Shown in pieces: positions 6,526-14,250 of a stretch of DNA of 64,000 nt. The position numbers and the translations under genes are program-made. This DNA is from a virus. The DNA lies in the IMG/VR virus record IMGVR_UViG_3300025112_000005, positions 1 through 64,000 of that record; one strand, given 5' to 3'. The notes beneath the pieces were generated by a model. That model saw only the letters and a list, made by a program, of their open reading frames with translations, was not told the origin of the DNA and did not search any database. The first letter of the stretch is position 1; each line of letters opens with the position of its first letter.

Positions 6526-8364
6526 TTAGTCTATGTCGGCGTAACAGAGCTTCTGGGTCGCCCCGGTCGTCTGTTCGAGCATTCGGGCATTCGTCCGCGC
6601 CCCCCGAAACGCCTCGCTCATCACGGCGCAGTGTGTGTAAACGTCGGCGGTCACCTCCTCCACATCGCGTGTCTTCCCGGGCGGGGGCGGCCGATGTGTC
6701 CGCCCCAGCAGTTGCTCCCACATCTCACCGGATGAGGGGCACTCGATGATCAGGTTACTTGACCAGTTAGTCAAGTTCAAACCGACAGTGTGCGAAAGCA
6801 CACTGAGCGCCACGGACTGGTCGCCTTCCAGGGGCGGGTCGTCGCCCGCTCGAACCACGGTGCAGCCCAGCGTTTCGAGCGCGTCGGCGACCGCGCGCGA
6901 CTCGTACCAGAGCAGCCGCCCGCGACCGCCCGCGAGCCACGCCGCGGCGTCGCGCATCAGGAAGTCGGACACCCAGACGGGGACCGTGGGGGGTGGGTCT
7001 GGTCGTCGCAGTCGTTGTTCGCGCCACTCGACCAGCGCGCGCCCCATCTCCCCCGTGCGCTCGCCGCGGGCCATGCGCCGGTCCAGCTCGTTGGTCACCA
7101 ACAACGCGGAATCGTAGTGCTCGCGGCTATTGGTGCGCAGCTCGGCGCGCAGCTGGCGGTGCCACTCGCGCCGGGCGTCCATCCACTCCAGGTCCGGCCC
7201 CTCTTCGCCCCAATCCCAGCGGTACCAGAAGCCGCTGGCGAGCTGGCGGAGGGTCCGGCTCTCGCTCAAATCGTCTTCGAACACCTCGCCATCGGGGCGC
7301 GCGCCCAGCTCCTCGACCGTGCGCATGGCCCCCAGCACCTCGGTCGGGGGGGCGGGGTCTCGCAGGCGCCGGATTTGAAGGCTCAGGTCTAGCGCCCCCT
7401 CCGCGCTCGCCACGACACCGGGGCAGCTACGCAACCGCTCGCTGAACGCGCGCCGCGCGCGCTGCTGGGCGGGGAGCAGCGCGGCGTTGGGACCCGCGAA
7501 GTCAAGCAGCGGGCGCAGTGTGCCCCAGCTCCCCGCGTTCGGGATCCCGCGGTCGTCTATCCAGTCGCACCACGCTTGCAGGTGCGACGTGCTCCGGGGC
7601 AGGGGCGAGCGGTCGCGTAGCGCGACGGCGGACAGCGTCGCCGCGTCCTTCAGGCTTCGGCTGATCAGGGTCCCGCTGGTGACGATGTAGCGCACCCCTT
7701 TGAGCGCCTTCCAGGCGCGCAGGAACCGCTTCGTCCGCGCTGCCTCGGGGCGCTTGAGCTTGTGGGCCTCGTCCAGCACCACCAGGGCGCGCTCCGGGGG
7801 CCATCCGATCCATTCCGCCAAGGCAGCGGACGCGGTGGGCTGCGACAGCTCGCTGTAGCTGCGCACGGTGATGTTGGGCGGCAGCTCCCAATGGGCGGCC
7901 ATCTCGATCACGGCGCGGCGCGTCTGGTTCACGCACCCCGCGTTAGTGAGGTAGAGCACGCGGTCCACGGGGCGGCTGTGCGGTACCTCGACGGGCCACG
8001 CGCTCGCGGGCAGGCTCAGCGCCTTGCCAGCGAGGAGCCCGATCAGGGTCTTGCCGTGGCCCACCCCGATCGGGGCCACGAGCCCGCCCGCATCGCGCAG
8101 CGCGTACAACGCGGCGGATTGGAGCGGGCGCAGCGCCATCTGCCCGTCCGGGGCCTTGAGCATGTCGGTCAGGTCGACCCCGGTGTAGTCGGTGCGGGGG
8201 AGCTGGGCGATGCGCTGCGTCTCGGGCGGCGGTGCCTTGCGTACGCGCGTCCGCGCCAGCAGCTCGTTCAAGGGCGGCCCGGGGTGATCGGGCGGCGTCT
8301 GCGCGCGGAGCTGGGTATCGCGCCGGGCGCGGAGCCGGGCGCGGAGCTGAGCGGCGGTCGTCAT
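6526..8364 (-). CDS. SF2 DEAH-box helicase
   Basis: 612 aa. The ATG is chosen because it overlaps the upstream stop as ATGA. Walker A is VAPIGVGHGKT (about residues 90-102), motif II VVLDEAHK (about 195), motif III VTSGT, and the C-terminal arginine-finger region QLLGRTHRPPPPGK (about 548). It should unwind or translocate on DNA using ATP. It lies directly upstream of the polymerase genes, so a replication or recombination role is plausible. The second RecA-like domain is more divergent than the first. A palindrome ACTTGAC-CAGTTA-GTCAAGT lies inside the gene near 6757-6776. Confidence 0.85.
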   Translation of the reverse strand: MTTAAQLRARLRARRDTQLRAQTPPDHPGPPLNELLARTRVRKAPPPETQRIAQLPRTDYTGVDLTDMLKAPDGQMALRPLQSAALYALRDAGGLVAPIGVGHGKTLIGLLAGKALSLPASAWPVEVPHSRPVDRVLYLTNAGCVNQTRRAVIEMAAHWELPPNITVRSYSELSQPTASAALAEWIGWPPERALVVLDEAHKLKRPEAARTKRFLRAWKALKGVRYIVTSGTLISRSLKDAATLSAVALRDRSPLPRSTSHLQAWCDWIDDRGIPNAGSWGTLRPLLDFAGPNAALLPAQQRARRAFSERLRSCPGVVASAEGALDLSLQIRRLRDPAPPTEVLGAMRTVEELGARPDGEVFEDDLSESRTLRQLASGFWYRWDWGEEGPDLEWMDARREWHRQLRAELRTNSREHYDSALLVTNELDRRMARGERTGEMGRALVEWREQRLRRPDPPPTVPVWVSDFLMRDAAAWLAGGRGRLLWYESRAVADALETLGCTVVRAGDDPPLEGDQSVALSVLSHTVGLNLTNWSSNLIIECPSSGEMWEQLLGRTHRPPPPGKTRDVEEVTADVYTHCAVMSEAFRGARTNARMLEQTTGATQKLCYADID

Positions 8365-8498
8365 CGGAGGATCCACCACGCCACGAGGTTGCCGCACACG
8401 AGCCCCAGCGCCATCGCGCGCCACGGGAACGTCCAGGGGCGCGGGGACGGCGTCGCGTCCCGCACGCTCTCCATGATGAGGCGTTGTTCGCTGCTCAC
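8361..8498 (-). CDS. Small membrane protein, 45 aa
   Basis: GTG start in a GTGA overlap; product MSSEQRLIMESVRDATPSPR, then PWTFPWRAMALGLVCGNLVA and WWILR. A hydrophilic N terminus is followed by one transmembrane helix at the C-terminal end, like a tail-anchored protein. Role unknown. The ATGA overlap with the helicase start couples their translation. Confidence 0.6.
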   Translation of the reverse strand: MSSEQRLIMESVRDATPSPRPWTFPWRAMALGLVCGNLVAWWILR

Positions 8499-8722
8499 GT
8501 CCCCAGGTACTCCCAGGCGCCGGAGCCGATGCCTACGCCGTACTCCCAGGCGCCGGAGCTGATACCTACGCCGCACTCGCTGGCTAGCACTGTCGCCCAC
8601 CACAGCCCTTTACGCCGCTCAAGCGGCGGGTACGGCGCGTGCTCCCCGTCAATGCGTCGGATGCGTGCGCCGTCAGGCAGCGTATTCGCTTCATCGCGTG
8701 TGAGCACGTCGCCGGGCTTCAT
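8495..8722 (-). CDS. Hypothetical protein with internal repeat, 75 aa
   Basis: MKPGDVLTRDEANTLPDGAR starts a small beta-rich protein. Its C terminus contains a duplicated 11-residue unit GVGI-SGAWEY, caused by a 33-bp tandem duplication (8507-8539 and 8540-8572; 31 of 33 bases equal). ATGA overlap with the upstream gene. Function unknown. Confidence 0.6.
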   Translation of the reverse strand: MKPGDVLTRDEANTLPDGARIRRIDGEHAPYPPLERRKGLWWATVLASECGVGISSGAWEYGVGIGSGAWEYLGT

Positions 8723-9027
8723 GTGGTCGTCTCCTCGGCGCGCTTCTCCGCCAGCTCCGCGGCCAGCTCTTTCGCCAGCGCCTTCTCGTCGCGAACTTGC
8801 ATCGAGCTGGCGGTGATTTCGGTCCACACGCGCCGGGTGCGCCCGCGCCATTCCCCGTGTGCCTTGGTGCGCACGCCCACGAGGATGATCGGGCGCTTGC
8901 GCCGGACCAGCATCCACAGCAGCCCCATGACCGCGCGCCAGCCCAGGGGGCCGAACGTGAGCGGGTGGGTCTGCGAGTGCGCTACCTCCTCGGGGCTGGG
9001 CGCGCGCTTCGCCTTCGCCGTTCCCAT
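8719..9027 (-). CDS. Hypothetical protein with central hydrophobic segment, 102 aa
   Basis: Starts MGTAKAKRAPSPEEVAHSQT. The middle (LGWRAVMGLLWMLVRRKRPI) may be a short membrane segment or a buried helix flanked by arginines. The C terminus is a charged helix (EKALAKELAAELAEKRAEE). The stop overlaps the next start as ATGA. No family recognised. Confidence 0.55.
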   Translation of the reverse strand: MGTAKAKRAPSPEEVAHSQTHPLTFGPLGWRAVMGLLWMLVRRKRPIILVGVRTKAHGEWRGRTRRVWTEITASSMQVRDEKALAKELAAELAEKRAEETTT

Positions 9028-9245
9028 CAGGGGGTCTCCAGCAGGTTCAGCAGCGCGGTCAGCGTGTCGACCCAATCGGGCTGGCCCGTGTCCAGCGCCC
9101 AGGTCCAGCTCGTCTTGCCCGTCGCGTCGGTCGTGACGACGGTAACCGTGGTGGTTTTCTCTTCGTCGGAGCTGGTGACGGCTTCGACCTTGCCGCGGGG
9201 GTTGAACGCCACGCGGGCGCCGTCGGTGGTGCGGAACCGGATCAC
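9027..9245 (-). CDS. Hypothetical beta-rich protein, 72 aa
   Basis: MIRFRTTDGARVAFNPRGKV, then threonine/valine-rich strands and a C-terminal helix (VDTLTALLNLLETP). Looks like a small domain with a meander of beta strands. TGATG junction with the next gene. No function known. Confidence 0.55.
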   Translation of the reverse strand: MIRFRTTDGARVAFNPRGKVEAVTSSDEEKTTTVTVVTTDATGKTSWTWALDTGQPDWVDTLTALLNLLETP

Positions 9246-9553
9246 GACGCCTCCTTGGCCTTGCCGCGCGCGGCGGCGTTTCGGGCGGCGATGAACGCGC
9301 GCACGGCGCAGTCCTTCGCCTCCAGCAGCTTGCGCAGCCCCGCGTTGGTCTCCTCGTAGGCGGCGGCGGGGAATGACTCCCCGTGCAGATCCACACGCAT
9401 CGCCTCGATGGCGACCCCGTACGCAAGGTGGGTGTACGGGGCGGACACCGCTTGCAGGTGCGGCATCAGGTGCGAGTGCTCGAAGAACGTCAGGACGGGG
9501 AACACGTCCGCGGCAGCAGCTCGGGCGCTGGCCCCTCCCTCGGCAGCGCTCAC
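9242..9553 (-). CDS. Helical-hairpin phage protein, possible Acb2/Tad1-like nucleotide sponge
   Basis: 103 aa. The core is HLMPHLQAVSAPYTHLAYGV, a loop, then AGLRKLLEAKDCAVRAFIA. The order H--HLQ-VS-P---LA ... LRKLLEAKD-AVRA is a widespread phage family. Its two-helix layout resembles the Acb2/Tad1 hairpin (H--vR---l-LA ... E-slA-tkLEEA--wa-aaIA), whose members sequester cyclic-nucleotide signals of CBASS and Thoeris. That link is my inference from pattern; the key nucleotide-binding residues were not checked. Coupled by ATGA-type overlaps to both neighbours. Confidence 0.6.
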   Translation of the reverse strand: MSAAEGGASARAAAADVFPVLTFFEHSHLMPHLQAVSAPYTHLAYGVAIEAMRVDLHGESFPAAAYEETNAGLRKLLEAKDCAVRAFIAARNAAARGKAKEAS

Positions 9554-11391
9554 GGTCGCACCACGACCGCGCAGAAGCGCGTCAGCACCCCCAGCGCCTC
9601 GCGCGCGCCGTCCAGGTTGGTGGACGCCAGGATCACGTCCGGCAGCTCCACGGCGCCGGTCTCCAGCGCCACACGCAGCTTGGCGGCGGCCTTCGCGTAG
9701 CCGGTGATGCTGAAGTCCTTGACCAGCCCGATGTGCGGCGCCCCCTCCTCCTCTTCGACGGCGGCGTAGAACGGCGCCATCACGTCGGACAGGTGCGTAT
9801 ACGGGATCGACTCGGTGGGGACCGTGCCGACCAGCACGAGCGTGCGCGCCCCGATCCAGCTCGCCACGGTGTGGTTCACCACGCTCGGCTTCACGACGCC
9901 CGCATGGCGCTGGGCGTCGCGGGTCGCGGGACCCCCGCTCCCGGCGTCCAGGGTGGGCTCGGACGCCGGGGCGGGGTCGCAGGACGGCGCGCTGTGCGCG
10001 GCGCCCTCGGCGGGGGGCTGGGCGGAGCCCTCCGCGTTCGGTGCGTCCCAGGGGCCTCGCTCCTCCAGCTTGACGCTGAGGGTGAGGCAGTCGGCCTTGT
10101 AGTCAGTCGCACATGCTCGGCCAGCGCCCACCTTGCCGTACGGCTCGGCCAGCTTCAACTTCGTCATCAGCCACGTGCGCGCCTCGGTCGCCTGCCCCTT
10201 GCGCAGCGTCGAGCACAGCCCCCCCGCGTGGGGGCACCCCTCGGGCAGCCGCACGGCGCGTCGGCTCGCGGGCGGGAGCGTAGCCGTCTGGTCCGCGGGC
10301 ACGCCGTCGGGTGGGTTCATGCCGTCGCGCAGCGGGTCGTGCTCGACCGCGGTCTGGTCCGTGCCGTTGACGGGCGCGGCGGTCAGTTCGCGCAGGTACG
10401 CCATGCGCCCGTCCGCCAGCTCGGCGGCGTCGTCGCCCACGAAGCTCTTGATGGTGCTCACCCCGTTGAGGAGCACCACGCGGTCGCCGATGGCGTAGGT
10501 GATGTCCGGCTCGGGCTGCGCGGGCGTCGCCTGGGACTTCGCGGCTTGCGCCTTCATCTTCTCGCGGAACGCCGCGACCGGATCGGGCGCCGCGGGCGTG
10601 GCCGGCTTCTTCTTGTTCAGCCGCGCCAGGAGGGGGTTGGGGGGCATGTCGGATCCTCTCTTCGTCTTCTTGGTAGCCCACGCAGGGGGCGGTCCTACCA
10701 CAGCGCAACGTCCACGGTGGGGGCATCCCCGGTAGTCGTCGCACGCGTCTGTGTTGTCGGGAATTATCGCGGCGTCGACCAGCAGGGCCAGCTTCGCCAT
10801 CACGTGTGTCTTCTCGCCCAGCTCGTCCATGCCGCGGTCGAGCTGGGCGGCGGTGAACGTGCACTCACGTTCCAGGGTGCGCACGGCGCCGCGCGTCCGT
10901 CCGTAGACGTGGCGGAAGCGCAGCCCCTCGGCCTTGAACCCGCGGTGCAGCACCCCGGCGCGTCCGTAACAGAGCGCCTGGGGGTCGTTCAGCAGCTCCT
11001 CCGGCGTGCGTGCGTACTTGAAGTTGGACGTGGTCTTGTAGTCCGTGATCCGGTTCAGCTCGGGCTCCACGGAGTCGACCACGCCCTTGAGCGGGACCGC
11101 CCAGCGGGGGACCAGGATCTTGAAGTCCCACTCCAGGCGGTCAGCGGGCACGCGCTCGGAGCCCACGTGCTCCAAGATGGCGAGCGCCACGGGGTCGGCG
11201 GGCGGCGTGCCGTCGCGGCGCGCGTCTTCGATCTGCTGGTGCACGCGCTTGCCGCGGAGGGTCGCGGGCGTGTCGGGCTGGCGGTGGCCCCGGATCTTCT
11301 CCCACCACCACTTGCGCGCACACCTGCCGTACGTCTTGAGCTGCGACGGACTGACGTGCTCCCACTGCTTGTTGCCGCTGTCGTCGGGCAT
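9550..11391 (-). CDS. Cas4/RecB-like PD-(D/E)XK nuclease with long C-terminal extension
   Basis: 613 aa. Residues 1-235 form a Cas4/AddB-like exonuclease: SPSQLKTYGRC (C24), H51, D106 in LKGVVDS, D117 and K119 in TDYKT. Three more cysteines C217, C223 and C229 complete the four-cysteine iron-sulphur layout. It probably processes DNA ends in recombination or replication. The next 375 residues have no recognised domain: a Lys/Pro/Ala linker, a short beta segment (ITYAIGDRVVLLNG), a Cys pair region (CPHAGGLC), and a C-terminal domain with VKDFSITGYAKAAAKLRVAL. TGATG junction upstream. Confidence 0.75.
   Translation of the reverse strand: MPDDSGNKQWEHVSPSQLKTYGRCARKWWWEKIRGHRQPDTPATLRGKRVHQQIEDARRDGTPPADPVALAILEHVGSERVPADRLEWDFKILVPRWAVPLKGVVDSVEPELNRITDYKTTSNFKYARTPEELLNDPQALCYGRAGVLHRGFKAEGLRFRHVYGRTRGAVRTLERECTFTAAQLDRGMDELGEKTHVMAKLALLVDAAIIPDNTDACDDYRGCPHRGRCAVVGPPPAWATKKTKRGSDMPPNPLLARLNKKKPATPAAPDPVAAFREKMKAQAAKSQATPAQPEPDITYAIGDRVVLLNGVSTIKSFVGDDAAELADGRMAYLRELTAAPVNGTDQTAVEHDPLRDGMNPPDGVPADQTATLPPASRRAVRLPEGCPHAGGLCSTLRKGQATEARTWLMTKLKLAEPYGKVGAGRACATDYKADCLTLSVKLEERGPWDAPNAEGSAQPPAEGAAHSAPSCDPAPASEPTLDAGSGGPATRDAQRHAGVVKPSVVNHTVASWIGARTLVLVGTVPTESIPYTHLSDVMAPFYAAVEEEEGAPHIGLVKDFSITGYAKAAAKLRVALETGAVELPDVILASTNLDGAREALGVLTRFCAVVVRP
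10647..10662 (-). promoter_or_regulatory. Internal ribosome binding site and start inside the nuclease gene
   Basis: Reading leftward, AGAGAGGATCCGACATG stands in frame inside the nuclease gene. This is a strong Shine-Dalgarno sequence with about seven bases to an ATG (codon at 10645-10647). It would give a separate 365-aa protein starting MPPNPLLARLNKKK and lacking the nuclease domain. It falls exactly at the boundary between the nuclease domain and the linker. Confidence 0.5.
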
Positions 11392-12434
11392 CAGGTGCCC
11401 ACCCAGGTCAGCACGGTCTTGCGCCCGCGCCCGTCGGCGGTGCGTCCGCTGATCTTGATCAGCCCCGCGTCGTCGGCCAGTCCCATGAGCCGCTGCGCGG
11501 ACTGGTCGGGCATCCCCAGCGCCTCCAGGTCGCTGAGCTTGAACGGCTCCCCCGACGCTGCCAGCTCCTCCACCAACCGCATCCGGTCCACCGTCCGCGA
11601 CTGGACCCGACCGGGTAGAGCTGCACGCCAGCGCTCCCCCAGCACGCCCACGTCGCGCGATGTGGGCAGCGGCATCAGGTCGTCGGGGAAGTCGATGCGG
11701 AGGAGCTGGCAGGCGGCGCGGATATCCTTGATCGCCTGCGAAGCCGATCCGCGGCACTCATCCCGCGACGCGGCGCGCTTCGCGCGGAGCACCTCCAACC
11801 CCTCCTCCGCCGTGCGGAGCTGGTGCACCAGCTTCTCGACCACGCGCGCGCCTTCGTCGATCTGGCCCTCCAGCTTGGGGTCCGTCATCAGTTCCAGCGC
11901 CAGCTCGTACGTCGACCGCGCGTCAACCAGCATGGTCTCCAGGGGGTTCTCGGGCTTCTCCGGCGCCGCTGGCTGCGCGGGCGGCTGCGTCTGCGTCTTC
12001 GTTCCACGTCGCTTGCGTCCCACCTGATCCTCCTCTTCGGGCTCCTCTGACAACTGCGGACCGCACGCGAACTTCCGCGGCGGCTCGATGTCTCGCACCG
12101 TGTACACCTGGGGCTCGCCCAGCCCCGGCAACGGTTTTGTGATCACGGTCTTCACTTCGCCCGTGTCAGGGTCGGTGATCACGATGTCCGCGTTGGGCGG
12201 CATCGCGTGCGCTTGGCTCTCGATCAGCGCTTGGTTGATCTTGCGAATGTTCTCGTATCCCAGGCGGCGGCCGTGCCCCCTGCCGGGCGTCTGCGTCCGC
12301 GCGCCGCTGGGGTGCTTCCACAACAACCCGTGCTTCGTGCGCCGGCTCGTGAACCCGAAGCGGCGCAGCATGTTCTCCGCGTCCCCAGGCGTCACGTTGG
12401 ACGACTTCTCAGGCAGTACCTTTGCGGCGCTCAC
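11391..12434 (-). CDS. HicA-like domain fused to a C-terminal winged-helix-like region
   Basis: 347 aa. Residues about 15-70 (DAENMLRRFGFTSRRTKHGL ... WKHPSG ... YENIRKINQAL) follow the HicA/dsRBD-like pattern of a helix, three strands and a helix, with a His where the toxin has its catalytic His. A charged linker (residues about 125-165) leads to helices and a C-terminal segment (FKLSDLEALGMPDQSAQRLM, then GLADDAGLIKIS) that looks like a winged helix. HicA toxins cleave mRNA and normally stand next to HicB; none is visible here. The domain may instead simply bind nucleic acid. Identification by eye. Confidence 0.5.
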   Translation of the reverse strand: MSAAKVLPEKSSNVTPGDAENMLRRFGFTSRRTKHGLLWKHPSGARTQTPGRGHGRRLGYENIRKINQALIESQAHAMPPNADIVITDPDTGEVKTVITKPLPGLGEPQVYTVRDIEPPRKFACGPQLSEEPEEEDQVGRKRRGTKTQTQPPAQPAAPEKPENPLETMLVDARSTYELALELMTDPKLEGQIDEGARVVEKLVHQLRTAEEGLEVLRAKRAASRDECRGSASQAIKDIRAACQLLRIDFPDDLMPLPTSRDVGVLGERWRAALPGRVQSRTVDRMRLVEELAASGEPFKLSDLEALGMPDQSAQRLMGLADDAGLIKISGRTADGRGRKTVLTWVGT

Positions 12435-12874
12435 GGTTCAATTCCCTCCAGCTCCTCCGTGGGGAGCGAGTCCAGGTGGTCAGGAGCCACGCCCAGCACG
12501 AGCGCCAACGCGTCGCGGTACGCCATCAGGCGCCGCGCGTGTTCCTCCAACCCGTCCATGTCCCCGGGGGTGCCGAACATCTTGAGCACGTCGTCCCACA
12601 GGTCGAACACGTCGGGCTCCAGGTTGTGCGCCTCCAACACAGACGCCAGCACGGCGTCCGCGTACGTGGGCAGCTCGGGCGTGAGCGTGTACGTGTTGGA
12701 CAGCAGCCGGCCCGTGCGGGCGTCGGCTTCCACCGTCTCCACGTACCGCTCGATTTCGAGCAGGTCGTCCGCCGCCAGCTTCAGCCCCTCGCGGTCGTAC
12801 GCGATGGCGGTCTGCCGCAGCCAGTCCGCTAGGCTGTGGAAGTCCGTCAAGGCGGTGGGAAGCGTGTGCTTCAT
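12431..12874 (-). CDS. Hypothetical acidic helical protein, 147 aa
   Basis: MKHTLPTALTDFHSLADWLR starts an acidic, mostly helical protein (segments LKLAADDLLEIERYVETVEA and YADAVLASVLEAHNL). No recognised motif. It overlaps both neighbours by four bases. A role as a partner of the downstream nucleic-acid-binding protein is possible from position only. Confidence 0.6.
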   Translation of the reverse strand: MKHTLPTALTDFHSLADWLRQTAIAYDREGLKLAADDLLEIERYVETVEADARTGRLLSNTYTLTPELPTYADAVLASVLEAHNLEPDVFDLWDDVLKMFGTPGDMDGLEEHARRLMAYRDALALVLGVAPDHLDSLPTEELEGIEP

Positions 12875-13086
12875 GGGAGAGCCAGCTCAACCCATCGCAC
12901 TGCCATCGTATCCCCGGCGACGTTTCTAACTACAACTTCGTCCGGGTTCCCCGCGGCGTAAGGGCCGACAACCTTAAGGTCCCCGCCCCACTTATCCGCC
13001 AGCTGAGGGTACCACCCAAGGATCCTTTGCCCTAGACGTACGGGCCCTAGACGTACGGTCAATCCGGTGCGGCTATCAATGGTCAT
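12871..13086 (-). CDS. Hypothetical small beta-rich protein, 71 aa
   Basis: The N terminus contains a duplicated VRLGP motif caused by an exact 15-bp tandem repeat (13029-13043 and 13044-13058). The rest (WGGDLKVVGPYAAGNPDEVV, then VRNVAGDTMAVRW) is beta-rich and could be a small SH3-like barrel. ATGA overlap downstream. Function unknown. Confidence 0.55.
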   Translation of the reverse strand: MTIDSRTGLTVRLGPVRLGQRILGWYPQLADKWGGDLKVVGPYAAGNPDEVVVRNVAGDTMAVRWVELALP

Positions 13087-13126
13087 GTTTTCCTCCGTCC
13101 GTCGGCGAGCGTGTCGCGCAGCTGCA

Positions 13127-13339
13127 TCAGCGCGCGGAGGCGACGTCGCCGCGCCGCTCCAGTTCGAGGTCGATCTCCTCTTCGTCGACGCCGTGCTTCG
13201 CCTCGATGGCGGCGTACAAGGCTCGCCGCGCCTTGTCGTAAGCCGGGAAGTCCCGGGCGCGGAGCGCCTGGGACTTGGCGGAGAACAGCCGGTGGCTGAC
13301 GGCGTCTAGGTCGGCCACGAGCAGGTCCCAGTCGGTCAT
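13127..13339 (-). CDS. Hypothetical helical protein, 70 aa, first gene of a transcription unit
   Basis: The start is set at MTDWDLLVADLDAVSHRLFS because a near-perfect ribosome binding site AAGGAGG stands seven bases before it. The protein is an acidic helical hairpin (SAKSQALRARDFPAYDKARR, then ALYAAIEAKHG). The strong site and the promoter-like element upstream suggest it is well expressed. Function unknown. Confidence 0.6.
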   Translation of the reverse strand: MTDWDLLVADLDAVSHRLFSAKSQALRARDFPAYDKARRALYAAIEAKHGVDEEEIDLELERRGDVASAR

Positions 13340-13369
13340 CTCGTCCTCCTTCGTTCGCTCAAGGGGGCA

Positions 13370-13380
13370 CTGTCCCACAG
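13370..13380 (-). promoter_or_regulatory. Leader palindrome CTGT-GGG-ACAG
   Basis: Counterpart of the palindrome at 2906-2918, lying the same distance from the shared TTGCAT of the promoter-like element. The inverted repeat is perfect although two bases differ from the other copy in a compensating way. That argues for selection on pairing or dyad symmetry. Confidence 0.5.
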
Positions 13381-13388
13381 CAGACACA

Positions 13389-13414
13389 CCCTATGCAACG
13401 TTTATTTGGTCAAG
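13389..13414 (-). promoter_or_regulatory. Promoter-like repeated element (leftward, copy 2)
   Basis: Leftward reading CTTGACCAAATAAACGTTGC followed by ATAGGG. It matches the element at 2925-2952 except for one base missing in the spacer and one change next to it. It drives, if a promoter, the gene at 13127-13339 and the genes downstream. Confidence 0.55.
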
Positions 13415-13416
13415 TT

Positions 13417-13455
13417 GTCGGGGACCGCGCCGCGTCTTGCGCTGCGGTCCCCGAC
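13417..13455 (-). terminator. Strong hairpin, possible terminator
   Basis: GTCGGGGACCGC (13417-13428) pairs perfectly over 12 bases with GCGGTCCCCGAC (13444-13455), loop 15. It separates the DUF932 gene from the next leftward unit. The same right arm exists again at 13489-13500 because of the 45-bp duplication, so two alternative hairpins can form. No T-run follows; AT-rich promoter-like sequence does. Confidence 0.6.
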
Positions 13456-13530
13456 ACTCGGCGCTTAGGCCGCTTGACGTAGCCCGCTGCGGTCCCCGAC
13501 ACTCGGCGCTTAGGCCGCTTGACGTAGCCC
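13441..13530. repeat. Exact 45-bp tandem duplication covering a gene end
   Basis: Two identical 45-base units at 13441-13485 and 13486-13530. The right unit holds the stop codon and last residues of the DUF932 gene; the left unit duplicates these and the terminator arm. With no base difference, the duplication must be recent. Confidence 0.85.
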
Positions 13531-14250
13531 TGCCTCGGCCAGCAGGAAGCGGTGCACCTTGGCGTAGCGGGCCAGCTCCATCTCCCCGTGCTTGAGCCCC
13601 TGGGTGAACGCGTTGTAGAGCGCCCAGCCGTTGCGCGTCTGGTGCGCCTCGTGGCGGGGCTCGCGCCACGCGCGCATCGCCTCGTTGGTCTGGGTCGGGG
13701 TGGTGATGCGGTGGCCCAGCGCGCGGCCCATGACCCCGTAGCCGTCGTCCAGGCTGCACGCCTTCGCGGTCAGCGCGGCCACGTCGCGGTCGAGCGCGGC
13801 GGCTTCCACGCGGCTCTTGGCCAGCGCCTTGGCGACGCGCTCGCCGAATTCCACCAGCGCGTTGCCGGTGTGGCGGCGCATGAAGGTGGCGTCTCGCCCG
13901 CTGAACATCATGTTAGAGCACACCATGACGGTCTGCCCGGTCGCGATGCCGATGCTGGTGCTCTTGTCGTAGCTGTTGCGGAAGCCCAGCGTGATCACGC
14001 GCCCCTCCACGGTGTGGATGTACCGGGCGGTTCCGAACATGCGCCGGCCATTCTTGGCCAGGATCAGGCCCACGAACTCGTCGTCCGCGGGCCTGAGCCC
14101 GGCGCAACGGGCGCGGTTGAGCACCACGTCCAGCACGTCGGTATGTGCGACGGGGGTGTAGGTCGCGGTGCGGGGCGGGGCGGGGTATTTCACCAGCTCC
14201 GCGGGGGAGACCATCCGGTCGTCGTGGTCGTGGCTCATCGGATCGCTCAT
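13510..14250 (-). CDS. DUF932-family phage protein
   Basis: 246 aa from MSDPMSHDHDDRMVSPAELV; AAGGAGACGAGAAG precedes the ATG. The pattern with RMFGTARY, then ITLGFRNSYDKSTSIGIATG and VMVCSNMMFSG ... RRHTGN, is characteristic of the DUF932 family. That family is frequent in phages and plasmids next to replication or recombination genes and has no established biochemical role. The C-terminal quarter is helical. Its 3' end lies in the 45-bp duplication. Confidence 0.75.
   Translation of the reverse strand: MSDPMSHDHDDRMVSPAELVKYPAPPRTATYTPVAHTDVLDVVLNRARCAGLRPADDEFVGLILAKNGRRMFGTARYIHTVEGRVITLGFRNSYDKSTSIGIATGQTVMVCSNMMFSGRDATFMRRHTGNALVEFGERVAKALAKSRVEAAALDRDVAALTAKACSLDDGYGVMGRALGHRITTPTQTNEAMRAWREPRHEAHQTRNGWALYNAFTQGLKHGEMELARYAKVHRFLLAEAGLRQAA

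Noticed and set aside
6757-6776. Palindrome ACTTGAC-CAGTTA-GTCAAGT as an operator
   Set aside because: It lies inside conserved helicase coding sequence (LTNWSS region), not at a promoter. The resemblance to TTGACC elements may be coincidence.
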